Source: Chloroflexota bacterium
GTDB taxonomy: Bacteria; Chloroflexota; Anaerolineae; Aggregatilineales; Phototrophicaceae
Direction of reading: 5' to 3'
Assembly (NCBI GenBank): GCA_011523705.1
Contig: WTGC01000019.1
Span: 1 to 48,536 of the forward strand
DNA length: 48,536 nt
The notes under the pieces were generated by a model that saw only the letters and a list, made by a program, of their open reading frames with translations, was not told the DNA's origin and ran no database searches. Both the position numbers and the translations under genes were made by a program. Position 1 is the stretch's first letter. Each line of letters starts with the position of its first letter. This document shows, one piece after another, positions 8,683-16,640 of the stretch.

Positions 8683-9693
8683 CTAATATAGTGCGGGCTT
8701 CTCAATAGCATGCGTCGTCTGGGGCTGACCCGTCTCCGCCGAGCGAATGCAGGCTTCGGCGACGACCAGAGACATATAACCGTCCCAGGCCGAGGGTCCG
8801 GTCGCGTCCTTCTGGCCTATGGCGTCGATCCAGGCTTGCACTTCGTCAATGTATGCGTGTGCGAAGCGCTGCGGCCAATTCGGCGTGATGGCGCGTGACA
8901 GCGACCCCGCCTGGCGCAAGGAGGGGCTCGGGTGGCTCGCTGACTCCACTTTCCCGGTTTCGCCCGTCACTTCCACCGTCACCTCGTAGCCATAGCCAGA
9001 GTCGCCATTGTATTCCAGGCTGCCGATGGCGCCGCTCTCAAAGATCACCTGAATATCGGCCAGACGCGCGCTTCGCGGATGGGCGCGGTCAACCGGCGCC
9101 CATTGCACGTAGGCGCTGCTGATCTCCTCGCCCATGATCCAGCGCGCCGAGTGAATATCGTGGATCAGCGAATTGGTGATCACCGAATCGATCGTCAATT
9201 CGCGCACGAAGCGGGGATTGATATGAACGCTGCGGAACTTCAAAGCCGCGCCGATAGCGCCGCTCTTCAACAAGTCGTACAGGTCTCGGTGGGCATGGTC
9301 GTACTCGCGCATGAAGCCGACCTGTACCAGACGCCGCCCAACTGCCAGCTCGGCGCGCAGGACGCGCTCAGCATCGGCGGCAGTCGTCGCCAGCGGCTTT
9401 TCGCAGAGCACCCTTTTGCCCGCTTCTATGCAGGCGATGGCGAAGTCTGCATGGGTCCGGTCGGTCGAGGCGATCAGCATCGCATCCACCGCCGGGTCGG
9501 CGATTAGGTCGCCGGCATCGACATAGACACGCGCGCCATCGCAGGCGGCCGCCACGGCATGCGCCCGCTCCTGGTCGATATCCATCACGGCGACGACCGT
9601 CGCGCCGCGCGTGCGCCGCATCAGATTCTCGGCATGGAGGCTACCGATCGCGCCCGTGCCGATCAAGCCAACATGGACGGTTTCCTTGCTCAT
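8683..9693 (-). CDS. Gfo/Idh/MocA family NAD(P)-dependent oxidoreductase
   Basis: 336 residues from ATG 9693, which is preceded by GGGGAGGGG; a longer open frame upstream is rejected because the Rossmann motif begins right after this ATG (GLIGTGAIG, residues 9-17). It has the family lysine in CEKPLA (K99) and the catalytic-type D-x-x-x-H region around HDIHSARW (178-185). Members oxidise inositols, sugars or sugar acids. No inositol-specific signature can be claimed. It shares a 178-base divergent promoter region with hyuA, with its own near-consensus promoter at 9748-9775, so both may answer to the same regulator. Confidence 0.9.
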   Translation of the reverse strand: MSKETVHVGLIGTGAIGSLHAENLMRRTRGATVVAVMDIDQERAHAVAAACDGARVYVDAGDLIADPAVDAMLIASTDRTHADFAIACIEAGKRVLCEKPLATTAADAERVLRAELAVGRRLVQVGFMREYDHAHRDLYDLLKSGAIGAALKFRSVHINPRFVRELTIDSVITNSLIHDIHSARWIMGEEISSAYVQWAPVDRAHPRSARLADIQVIFESGAIGSLEYNGDSGYGYEVTVEVTGETGKVESASHPSPSLRQAGSLSRAITPNWPQRFAHAYIDEVQAWIDAIGQKDATGPSAWDGYMSLVVAEACIRSAETGQPQTTHAIEKPALY

Positions 9694-9747
9694 GCGCGTT
9701 GCCCCTCCCCGTTTCCGACAATTTCGCGACAGCCTTGTGTCACGCAG

Positions 9748-9775
9748 ATTGTAGCGGCTTGTGACAAGGTTGCAA
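9748..9775 (-). promoter_or_regulatory. Sigma70-type promoter of the oxidoreductase gene
   Basis: Read on the minus strand: TTGCAA (9770-9775), 16-base spacer, TACAAT (9748-9753). It lies 55 bases before the start codon at 9693. Confidence 0.6.
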
Positions 9776-9798
9776 ATTTGCCTGAACAGCGCCCTTGC

Positions 9799-9827
9799 TT
9801 GACAGCTATCAGCGCAAGTCTTATGAT
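9799..9827 (+). promoter_or_regulatory. Near-consensus sigma70 promoter of the hyu cluster
   Basis: TTGACA at 9799-9804, exactly 17 bases, then TATGAT at 9822-9827. The predicted transcript would begin near 9834, which makes the TTG at 9845 an unlikely start codon and favours ATG 9872 for hyuA. Confidence 0.75.
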
Positions 9828-9871
9828 GATGCCCGATTTCGTACTTGGATAAACCTGAGGCGCCAACTTCT

Positions 9872-11953
9872 ATGGCCGCGCCGTCCACTCTGTTGGCTGT
9901 CGATATCGGCGGCACATTCACCGACCTTGTCGCCCTCGACATCGCTAGCGGGCGCATCACCGTCGAAAAGCTGCTTACGACTTATCCCGATCCATCGGCG
10001 GCAGTGCTGGAAGGCTTGGCCTGTCTGCTGGACAAATCCTGCCTTGCGCCCGAATCAATCCGCTATGTGGTTCATGGGACGACGCTCATCACCAACACGC
10101 TCATAGAGCGCACGGGCGCGAAGACCGCTTTGCTGGCTACCGAAGGCTTCCGCGACGCCGTCGAAATCGGCAATGAGGGTCGCTACGATATGTACGACCT
10201 GGCGCTGAAGAAGCCGCCGCCGCTGGCCGAGCGCCGACTGCGCTTTGATGTGCCTGAGCGCATGCTGGCTGATGGCCGGGTTTGGACGCCGTTGGATGAG
10301 TCGCGCGCCCGCGAAATATGCGCCACATTGCGCGCGGACGAGATTGAAGCCGTCGCTATCTGCTTCCTGCACGCCTACACCAACCCGGCGCATGAATTGG
10401 CGGCGCTGGCGATCGTCGGCCAGGAATTGCCCGAGATCTCGATCTCCGTCTCGCATCAAGTGGCGCCCGGCATGCGTGAGTACCCGCGCGCTTCCACCAC
10501 CATCGCTAACGCCTACGTCCAGCCCATTACCGAGCGCTATCTGGAACGGGTCGAGACCGGCTTGAAGGGCTGCGGCATCGACGCTCCTTTGAATATCATG
10601 TTGAGCAGCGGCGGCACCACCACGGTGGCGGCGGCGCGCGCTTTCCCTGTCCGGTTGGTGGAGAGCGGTCCCGCTGGTGGCGCGCTGGCGGGCTTGTATT
10701 GGGGGCGGCTATTGGGAGAGACGGACGTGCTCGCCTTCGATATGGGTGGCACGACCGCCAAGGCGGCGCTCACCCGCGAAGGCGAATTGTCGATCAGCCA
10801 CCAATCGGAAGTGGCGCATGTGCATCGCTTCAAGCGGGGCAGTGGCTTGCCCCTGATGGTGCCGATGATCGAGATGATCGAGATCGGCGCCGGCGGCGGC
10901 AGCATCGCCCACTTGAATCCGCTGGGCTTGCCCGCGGTCGGCCCGCGGAGCGCCGGCAGCGCGCCTGGTCCCGCTTCTTATGGCATTGGCGGAAGGGAAC
11001 CGACGGTCACCGACGCTGACCTGCTGCTGGGTTATCTCAACCCCGATTATTTTGCCGGCGGGGACATCAAGCTGGATACAGCAGCGGCGCGCCAATCCTT
11101 TGCCGATTTGGCGGCGACGCTGGATCTCTCGCTGGAACAGATGGCTTGGGGCGTACATCAACTGGTCAATGAGAATATGGCGGCGGCGGCGCGCGTCCAT
11201 GCGGCCGAACGCGGCTTGGAGATCCGCCGTTATTGCCTGGTCGCCACCGGTGGCGCGGGACCGGCGCACGCCTGTGGGGTGGCGAAGGGCTTGGGCATCA
11301 GCCGCATCATCATCCCGCCGCTGGCCGGCGTCGGATCGGCTTTTGGCTTCCTAACCGCGCCCATCGCCTTCGACTTCACCCGCAGTTACGTCGCCAAGCT
11401 GAGCGAGTTGAATTTGACTGAACTCAACGACATCTTGGCTGATTTAGAGCGCGAAGGCAGAGGCATCGTCGAGGCCGCAGGGGTACCGCCGCCGGACATC
11501 AGCGTGCGTCTGCAAATCGATATGCGCTATGTTGGGCAGGGTTACGAAGTGCGGGTGCCCTTCCCGATGGAAACGCTGAACGAGCGGCATATCCGCCAAT
11601 TGCAAAGCGCCTTTGAAGACGAATATCGCGCCTTTTATGGTCAACTGGCCGATGGCGTTGCAATCGAAGCGGTGAATTGGCGCGTGCTAATCAGCGGTCC
11701 GACGCCGGCTATTAGAAGCGCCGCGCCGGCTGATCCTCTGAAGGAAAATGACGCGCCTATCGCGTATCGCCCGGTCCGATTCGCGCCCGAAAAAGCGCCG
11801 CAAGAGACGCCGATTTATCGCCGCGAGCAGATTGGCGAGGCTTGGTCGGCGGCTGGTCCGCTGATCATAGAAGAAGCCGCTTCGACCACGGTCGTTGCCC
11901 CTGGCTGGTTGGCGCAGGCGGCTGCGGGCGGCTGCCTGCTATTGACGCGGTAG
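9872..11953 (+). CDS. hyuA: Hydantoinase/oxoprolinase subunit A (HyuA)
   Basis: 693 residues from ATG 9872 (GAGG lies thirteen bases upstream; an in-frame TTG at 9845 is possible but too close to the predicted transcription start). The ASKHA-type ATP-binding motifs are clear: DIGGTFTDLV at 11-20, HGTTLITNT, SGPAGG, FDMGGTTAK and EIGAGGGSIA. Partner of HyuB in ATP-dependent hydrolysis of a five-membered cyclic amide: hydantoin, N-methylhydantoin, 5-oxoproline or the related acetone carboxylase chemistry. Which one cannot be fixed from motifs. The sarcosine-oxidase-like gene two genes downstream favours N-methylhydantoin, whose degradation leads to sarcosine. Cytoplasmic. Confidence 0.92.
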   Translation: MAAPSTLLAVDIGGTFTDLVALDIASGRITVEKLLTTYPDPSAAVLEGLACLLDKSCLAPESIRYVVHGTTLITNTLIERTGAKTALLATEGFRDAVEIGNEGRYDMYDLALKKPPPLAERRLRFDVPERMLADGRVWTPLDESRAREICATLRADEIEAVAICFLHAYTNPAHELAALAIVGQELPEISISVSHQVAPGMREYPRASTTIANAYVQPITERYLERVETGLKGCGIDAPLNIMLSSGGTTTVAAARAFPVRLVESGPAGGALAGLYWGRLLGETDVLAFDMGGTTAKAALTREGELSISHQSEVAHVHRFKRGSGLPLMVPMIEMIEIGAGGGSIAHLNPLGLPAVGPRSAGSAPGPASYGIGGREPTVTDADLLLGYLNPDYFAGGDIKLDTAAARQSFADLAATLDLSLEQMAWGVHQLVNENMAAAARVHAAERGLEIRRYCLVATGGAGPAHACGVAKGLGISRIIIPPLAGVGSAFGFLTAPIAFDFTRSYVAKLSELNLTELNDILADLEREGRGIVEAAGVPPPDISVRLQIDMRYVGQGYEVRVPFPMETLNERHIRQLQSAFEDEYRAFYGQLADGVAIEAVNWRVLISGPTPAIRSAAPADPLKENDAPIAYRPVRFAPEKAPQETPIYRREQIGEAWSAAGPLIIEEAASTTVVAPGWLAQAAAGGCLLLTR

Positions 11954-11988
11954 ACTGCACAAGTGTGATATTGTGTCTAAAAGCCAAA

Positions 11989-12014
11989 GGGCTCGCCTTA
12001 TATTTCGCAAGCCC
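11989..12014 (+). terminator. Weak hairpin after hyuA
   Basis: GGGCTCGC (11989-11996) can pair with GCAAGCCC (12007-12014) with one mismatch and a ten-base A/T-rich loop. There is no T-run. If it stops transcription, hyuB would be served partly by another promoter; weak evidence. Confidence 0.25.
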
Positions 12015-12150
12015 CTTAGAGTCGCGGGATTCCCGATTGGGCTCCCTCCGTCTTCCCCTAACCCCGTCTGTCCAGAGCGGTCTAGAGGTTAGTGCTGGAC
12101 CTTACCTGCACCCATACATAATCTAGCATAGACTGAGATACCTTGTCAAC

Positions 12151-12639
12151 ATGAGCACTGGCCGATTCTTAGATTCAAACTACTTTCCGAAAACTTGCCG
12201 TGAGGTATTTGAACGGCATTGGCAGAACCAGATTGAAAGGCTGTTGCAGCACCCAGATGACCACCCGGCGGCACTGCTGAGCATGGTAGCATGTATGGAA
12301 TTGGCGTTTCTATGCAAGATGAATCTGCCCTTGTTTCCTAAGAACCGCAACTTGTACCCCAGGGCAACTCGAATTATCGAGGAATTCTTTCCCAAAAGGG
12401 ATTTCCCAGAGGCTCCCCAACTGGGTAGCAAGTTAGCGAACGGGCTGAAACACAATTCATTCATTCGCCCGGGCGTTGGTCTGCTCGACAAAATGGACGG
12501 GCAGTATATTCTTGAACCAATTGAGCGCGAAGGCAAGTTAGTATGGGTAGCGCCCACGGCCTTTTGGCAGCACATAAAACCGCAAATCGCGACGATCTAC
12601 AAGCAGAATGATTGCCCATACCACGCAATCCAAAAGTGA
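12151..12639 (+). CDS. Unknown 162-residue protein lodged between hyuA and hyuB
   Basis: I do not recognise this protein. It is soluble, mixed charge, with no signal peptide and no catalytic motif that I can name. Notable stretches are MACMELAFLC-like hydrophobic helix text around residues 45-55 (actual: MVACMELAFLC), many aromatic residues, and a C-terminal WVAPTAFWQHIKP. Base use is visibly richer in A/T than hyuA and hyuB on either side, and the 197 bases before it hold no hydantoinase sequence, which suggests an insertion of about 700 bases into an ancestral hyuAB operon. No clear ribosome-binding site precedes ATG 12151. Its stop lies ten bases before the hyuB start, so hyuB may be translationally coupled to it. 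Confidence 0.6.
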   Translation: MSTGRFLDSNYFPKTCREVFERHWQNQIERLLQHPDDHPAALLSMVACMELAFLCKMNLPLFPKNRNLYPRATRIIEEFFPKRDFPEAPQLGSKLANGLKHNSFIRPGVGLLDKMDGQYILEPIEREGKLVWVAPTAFWQHIKPQIATIYKQNDCPYHAIQK

Positions 12640-12649
12640 GCAGGCAACC

Positions 12650-14347
12650 ATGATCGATCCCATCACACTCGAAGTCATCTGGAGCCGGCTCATCTCGGTG
12701 GTCGATGAGCAGGCGGCCGCGCTGATCCACTCGTCCTTCACGACAGTCGTGCGCGAGGCGGGCGATCTCTCCGCCGGCGTTTTCGACCGCAGCGGCAATA
12801 TGATCGCCCAATCGGTCACCGGCACGCCGGGGCATATCAATACGATGGCGAATTGCGTGCGCAAATATGTCGTGCCGCATTATCCCATCGACAGCTTGGA
12901 GCCGGGCGACACGCTGATCACCAATGATCCCTGGGAAGCCTCAGGCCACCTGTTTGATCTGACCATCGTCTCGCCCGTCTTTTATCGCGGGCGGGGCGTC
13001 GCCTTTTTTGCCAGCACCTGCCACGCAGTCGATATCGGCGGGGCGACGATGGGCGGCGATGCGCGCTCGCTATATGAAGAGGGGCTGGCGATCCCGCTGA
13101 TGAAGCTCTTCAAGGCGGGCGAGGCCAATCGCGAACTCTTCGATATCATCCGCGCCAACGTCCGCGTGCCCGATCAAGTGATCGGCGACATCTACGCGCA
13201 AGAGGTCGGCAATCAGGTCGGCGCTCGCAAGCTGATTGAAATGCTGGAAGAATACAACTTGCCCGATATCGAGGAGGTCTCGGCGCTGATCCTCGACCGG
13301 ACGGAAACGGCGGTGCGGGACGCCATTCGCGCCTTGCCCGATGGCACATATCGAAACACAATCATGATCGACGGTTTTGACGCGCCGCTGACGATCGCCT
13401 GCGCCATTGATGTGGCCGGCGATGAGCTGACTGTCGACTACGGCGGCTCGTCGGCGCAGGTTGATCGCGGCATCAATGTCGTGCTCAATTACACCCACGC
13501 CTACACGACATACACGTTGATGGCGGCGCTGGCGCCGGGCATCCCCAATAACGAAGGCGCTTTCCGACCCATAGAGGTTTGCGCGCCGCTGGGCTCGATT
13601 CTCAATTGCACGCGACCGGCGCCAGTGAGCGCGCGCCATCTGATCGGCCATTTCGTCAGCCAGCCGCTCTTGACAGCGCTGGCGGGCATCGTGCCCAAGC
13701 AAGTGATCGCCAATGGCTCGGCTGGGCTTTGGAATACAATGATGGATGGCATGGACGAGCAGGGCGAAGAATTCGCCTATATCTTCTTTTCAGCCGGTGG
13801 CATGGGCGCCGCGCACGATCGCGACGGGCTATCGGCGACCGCTTTTCCCAGCGGCATCATGGGTGTGCCGGTGGAAGCGATTGAGACCGCCGCGCCCTTG
13901 CTGATGCACCGGCGCGAATTGCGACCCGATTCCGGTGGCGCCGGGCGATTCCGCGGCGGCTTGGGGCAGGTGATGGAGCTGGAAATCATCACCGGCGCGC
14001 CCGCCAATCATTCTTGCATGTACGATCGCACGGGCAACCCGGCGCTGGGTTTGCACGGCGGGAAGCCCGGCGCGGCCGGCGACGTGCGGCTCTCCGACGG
14101 CGGACGTCCCCATCCCAAGAGTCATTACGTTCTGGCGCCGGGTCAACGCGTGATCCTAGAATTGCCGGGCGGCGGCGGCTTTGGCTCGCCGAATGAACGG
14201 GATCCAGAGCGCGTCCTGGCCGATCTGCGGCAGGGCTACATATCGGTCGCGGCGGCGGAACGCGAGTACGGCGTCGTGATAGACCCGGCGACCGAGCGAA
14301 TAGACGACGCGGCCACGGGGGCGCTTCGAAAGGAGCGAGAGATATGA
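12650..14347 (+). CDS. hyuB: Hydantoinase/oxoprolinase subunit B (HyuB)
   Basis: 565 residues. I start at ATG 12650 (MIDPITLEVIWSRL, the usual N-terminus of the family) instead of the in-frame ATG at 12608, which would overlap the gene before. The body shows typical HyuB text: STCHAVDIGG, NDPWEASGHLFD (residues about 94-105), LNYTHAYTTYTL, GGAGRFRGGLGQ and ELPGGGGFGSP near the end. It forms the catalytic metal-binding partner of HyuA. The last codon overlaps the next gene by four bases (ATGA at 14344-14347), so hyuB and the oxidase are translated from one message. Confidence 0.93.
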   Translation: MIDPITLEVIWSRLISVVDEQAAALIHSSFTTVVREAGDLSAGVFDRSGNMIAQSVTGTPGHINTMANCVRKYVVPHYPIDSLEPGDTLITNDPWEASGHLFDLTIVSPVFYRGRGVAFFASTCHAVDIGGATMGGDARSLYEEGLAIPLMKLFKAGEANRELFDIIRANVRVPDQVIGDIYAQEVGNQVGARKLIEMLEEYNLPDIEEVSALILDRTETAVRDAIRALPDGTYRNTIMIDGFDAPLTIACAIDVAGDELTVDYGGSSAQVDRGINVVLNYTHAYTTYTLMAALAPGIPNNEGAFRPIEVCAPLGSILNCTRPAPVSARHLIGHFVSQPLLTALAGIVPKQVIANGSAGLWNTMMDGMDEQGEEFAYIFFSAGGMGAAHDRDGLSATAFPSGIMGVPVEAIETAAPLLMHRRELRPDSGGAGRFRGGLGQVMELEIITGAPANHSCMYDRTGNPALGLHGGKPGAAGDVRLSDGGRPHPKSHYVLAPGQRVILELPGGGGFGSPNERDPERVLADLRQGYISVAAAEREYGVVIDPATERIDDAATGALRKEREI

Positions 14348-15528
14348 CAGCCGAACATTATGACGTGATCGTGGTTGGGCTGGGCGCCATGGGTGCGGCG
14401 GCGTTGTATCAGGCGAGCAAACGCGGCGCGACGGTCCTGGGCATCGATCGCTTTGAACCGCCGCATACCCTAGGCTCCAGCCACGGCGACACGCGCATTA
14501 CCCGGTCTGCCATCGGCGAAGGCGAGTTCTACCTGCCTTTCGTCCGGCGCTCAGACGAGATTTGGCGCGAACTGGAAGCGATCAGCGGACGGGCGCTCTT
14601 CCACCGCAGCGGGGGCTTGATCATTGCGCCGCCCAGTTCCAGCGCGACATTTCATGGCGAGGGCGACTTTGTCACAGCCTCGGCGCGTGTGGCCGGTCGG
14701 CACGGCATTAAGCACGAAGTCATTGACGCGGAGGAAATCCGGCTTCGTCATCCGCTGCTGAAGCCGCGAGAAATCGACCGCGCCTATTACGAGCCGGGCG
14801 CCGGCGTCTTGCGGCCCGAGCGCTGCATCGTGACGCAGCTTGATCTGGCGCGGGGTGCGGGCGCGAGCATCCGCAAGGGCGAAAAGGTGACCGGATATGA
14901 CGCGGGCGCGCACAGCGTAACCGTGACCAGCGAGCGTGGCAGCTACCGCGCTGACAAGTTGATCTTGTCCGCCGGCGCCTGGATGGCCGATCTCGTGCCG
15001 GAAGCTTACCGCCCGGGCCTGCGCGTCTGCCGTCAGGTGATTTATTGGTTCGAGGCGGAAGACATGCGCGCTTTTCGGCCGGAAGTCTTCCCTTGGGTGA
15101 TTTGGATTGGCGATGCGCTGGCGGACTTCTGGAGCGTCTTTCCCGCGCCGCGCGATGGCGTGGACGGGGTCAAACTGGTGACGGAGCAGTACCATACGTC
15201 GACGCATCCCGATTCGGTCAGCCGCGACGTCACAGCGGAAGAGGCCGACGACATGTATTATCGTCTGACACAGCCGCGCATCGACGGCTTGCGCAACAGT
15301 CTGATTCGCGCCGAAACCTGCTTGTACACCGTCACGCCCGATGAGCATTTCGTCATCGATTTTCATCCCGATTCCGAGCGCGTGGCAGTCGCCTCGCCCT
15401 GTTCCGGGCACGGCTTCAAGCACTCGGCCGCCATCGGCGAGACCCTGGCGCAAATGGCGCTGGATGGCAAGGCCGCATTTGATATCTCGGCTTTCAATAT
15501 TGCGCGTCTTGCCGACGTTCAGGAATAG
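14344..15528 (+). CDS. Monomeric sarcosine oxidase-like FAD enzyme
   Basis: 394 residues with the flavin-binding N-terminus VIVVGLGAMGAAAL (G12, G14, G17), HGDTRITR (about 47-54), and the signature TCLYTVTPDEHFVIDFHP. C326 in this stretch matches the cysteine that carries covalent FAD in monomeric sarcosine oxidase and N-methyltryptophan oxidase. The SGHGFKHS motif near the C-terminus also fits. The reaction would be oxidative demethylation of an N-methyl amino acid to the amine plus formaldehyde and H2O2. The four-base overlap with hyuB links it to hydantoin breakdown: N-methylhydantoin to N-carbamoylsarcosine to sarcosine to glycine. The amidase for the middle step is not in this window. 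The family also includes enzymes for other secondary amines, so sarcosine is the best guess. Confidence 0.88.
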   Translation: MTAEHYDVIVVGLGAMGAAALYQASKRGATVLGIDRFEPPHTLGSSHGDTRITRSAIGEGEFYLPFVRRSDEIWRELEAISGRALFHRSGGLIIAPPSSSATFHGEGDFVTASARVAGRHGIKHEVIDAEEIRLRHPLLKPREIDRAYYEPGAGVLRPERCIVTQLDLARGAGASIRKGEKVTGYDAGAHSVTVTSERGSYRADKLILSAGAWMADLVPEAYRPGLRVCRQVIYWFEAEDMRAFRPEVFPWVIWIGDALADFWSVFPAPRDGVDGVKLVTEQYHTSTHPDSVSRDVTAEEADDMYYRLTQPRIDGLRNSLIRAETCLYTVTPDEHFVIDFHPDSERVAVASPCSGHGFKHSAAIGETLAQMALDGKAAFDISAFNIARLADVQE

Positions 15529-15536
15529 AGTTGTAC

Positions 15537-15561
15537 GGGCGACCCGGTGGGTCGCCCTTTT
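15537..15561 (+). terminator. Rho-independent terminator made from a palindromic repeat
   Basis: GGGCGACCC (15537-15545), loop GGT, GGGTCGCCC (15549-15557), then TTTT (15558-15561). It starts eight bases after the oxidase stop codon. The stem is a member of the window's GGGCGACC palindrome family, here followed by a T-run and so able to terminate. Confidence 0.75.
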
Positions 15562-15590
15562 GAAGCTTCCATTTGTGGTGGCGATATGAA

Positions 15591-15633
15591 GGGTCAGCCA
15601 CCGGCGAAAGTCTGTGTCTACGCGACCTGACCC
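15591..15633 (-). repeat. Interspersed palindromic repeat, long form
   Basis: Arms GGGTCAG (15591-15597) and CTGACCC (15627-15633) enclose a core that, read on the minus strand, holds GGTCGCGTAGACAC. The same core occurs at 28672-28720 and 29540-29587, so this is a third, more diverged copy with exchanged but still complementary arms. Confidence 0.6.
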
Positions 15634-15658
15634 GTACAAACTATATTTCTTGTGAACA

Positions 15659-15686
15659 TGTAGGGGCGACCCGGTGGGTCGCCCGC
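15659..15686 (+). repeat. Interspersed palindromic repeat, short form
   Basis: TGTAGG precedes a 9-base perfect stem, GGGCGACCC (15664-15672) and GGGTCGCCC (15676-15684), loop GGT. It is identical in stem and loop to the terminator copy at 15537 but has no T-run. Confidence 0.65.
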
Positions 15687-15711
15687 CGGTCAGCAGTTGA
15701 ACAATAATGCT

Positions 15712-15737
15712 CCCCTCTCCAATGCGTTGGGGAGGGG
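15712..15737 (+). repeat. CCCCTCTCCAA hairpin before an SDR gene
   Basis: CCCCTCTCCAA (15712-15722) and TTGGGGAGGGG (15727-15737) form an 11-base RNA stem with one G-U pair and a four-base loop. The G-rich sequence right after it (GGGGGAGGGG, ending near 15749) also supplies the ribosome-binding purines for the ATG at 15759, so the repeat family may have become part of the translation start. Confidence 0.5.
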
Positions 15738-15758
15738 CTGGGGGAGGGGTAGATTATC

Positions 15759-16553
15759 ATGCGACTCGAAGGCAAAACGGCCATCGTAACCGGCGGCGCC
15801 AACGGCATTGGCGCGGGCTGCGCGCGGCGCCTGGCGGAAGAAGGCGCCAATGTCGTCATCGCCGATATCGATGACGCGGCCGGGCAGGCACTCGCCGCTG
15901 AATTGGGCCCGACCGTTCTCTACACGCGCGCCGATGTCTCCCAGCGAGCATCGGTCGAGGCGCTGTTTGATGAGGCGGTCAAGGCATTTGGCGCGGTCGA
16001 CATCCTGGTCAACAATGCCGCCTTCGTGCACAAGCCCGGCGTCATCGCCCATTTCCTCGAATACAGTGACGAGTCCTGGCGGAAGACGCTTGATGTGAAT
16101 TTGACCGGCGTGTTTCATTGCTCACAGGCAGCTGCCCGTTTGATGGCAAAGCGCGGGCTGGGCGGCGTCATCATCAATATGAGCAGCGGCGGCGCCTCGC
16201 GCGCCCATCGCCACATGTTTGGCTACGACACCAGCAAGGGCGGCATCGAGGCGGCGACGCGGGCGATGGCGCTTGATCTGGCCGGGCTGAACATCCGCGT
16301 CAACGCCATCGTGCCCGGCAGCACGCGCGTCGATCATGGCACCTCGGTCGGTGATGCGCCGATCCCGCCTTCAGCCGTCATTCCGCTGCCGCGACAAGGG
16401 ACGCCGGAAGATATCGCTGGCGCCGTCGCTTTTCTCGCTTCCGACGACGCCGCCTATATCACCGGCACGCGCATCTATGTCGATGGCGGCATGGACGCGC
16501 AACTGCGCAGTCCGGCGGTGGATTACACGTTTGACTTCAGCGAGTATCTTTAG
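15759..16553 (+). CDS. SDR-family oxidoreductase
   Basis: 264 residues, classical short-chain dehydrogenase: TGGANGIG at 11-18, NNA at 85-87, catalytic S142/S143, Y156 and K160 in YDTSK. D36/D38 after the second strand (VIADID) suggest NAD(H) over NADP(H). The C-terminal GTRIYVDGGMDA is usual. Substrate unknown; it stands alone between the hydantoin cluster and the molybdenum block. It is not a close relative of the three tandem SDRs at 28736-31123, which differ in motif spacing. Confidence 0.92.
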   Translation: MRLEGKTAIVTGGANGIGAGCARRLAEEGANVVIADIDDAAGQALAAELGPTVLYTRADVSQRASVEALFDEAVKAFGAVDILVNNAAFVHKPGVIAHFLEYSDESWRKTLDVNLTGVFHCSQAAARLMAKRGLGGVIINMSSGGASRAHRHMFGYDTSKGGIEAATRAMALDLAGLNIRVNAIVPGSTRVDHGTSVGDAPIPPSAVIPLPRQGTPEDIAGAVAFLASDDAAYITGTRIYVDGGMDAQLRSPAVDYTFDFSEYL

Positions 16554-16640
16554 CGTGCGGAACATCTGAGCACAGCGGACGAACAAGGTCTCTACCCCGA
16601 CATTGTCCTTTTTCGCATGCCTTGGATCTGATCGGGAATG

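Noticed and set aside
9694..9960. N-terminal extension of the oxidoreductase
   Set aside because: It would run through both divergent promoters; ATG 9693 has a ribosome site and directly precedes the Rossmann motif.
11954..12150. tRNA-like or small RNA gene in the spacer after hyuA
   Set aside because: No T-loop GGTTCGAATCC or anticodon stem could be found on either strand; only a weak hairpin.
14551..15639. 362-residue open frame on the minus strand opposite the sarcosine-oxidase-like gene
   Set aside because: Antisense shadow; the plus-strand gene has flavin and active-site motifs and overlaps hyuB in operon style.
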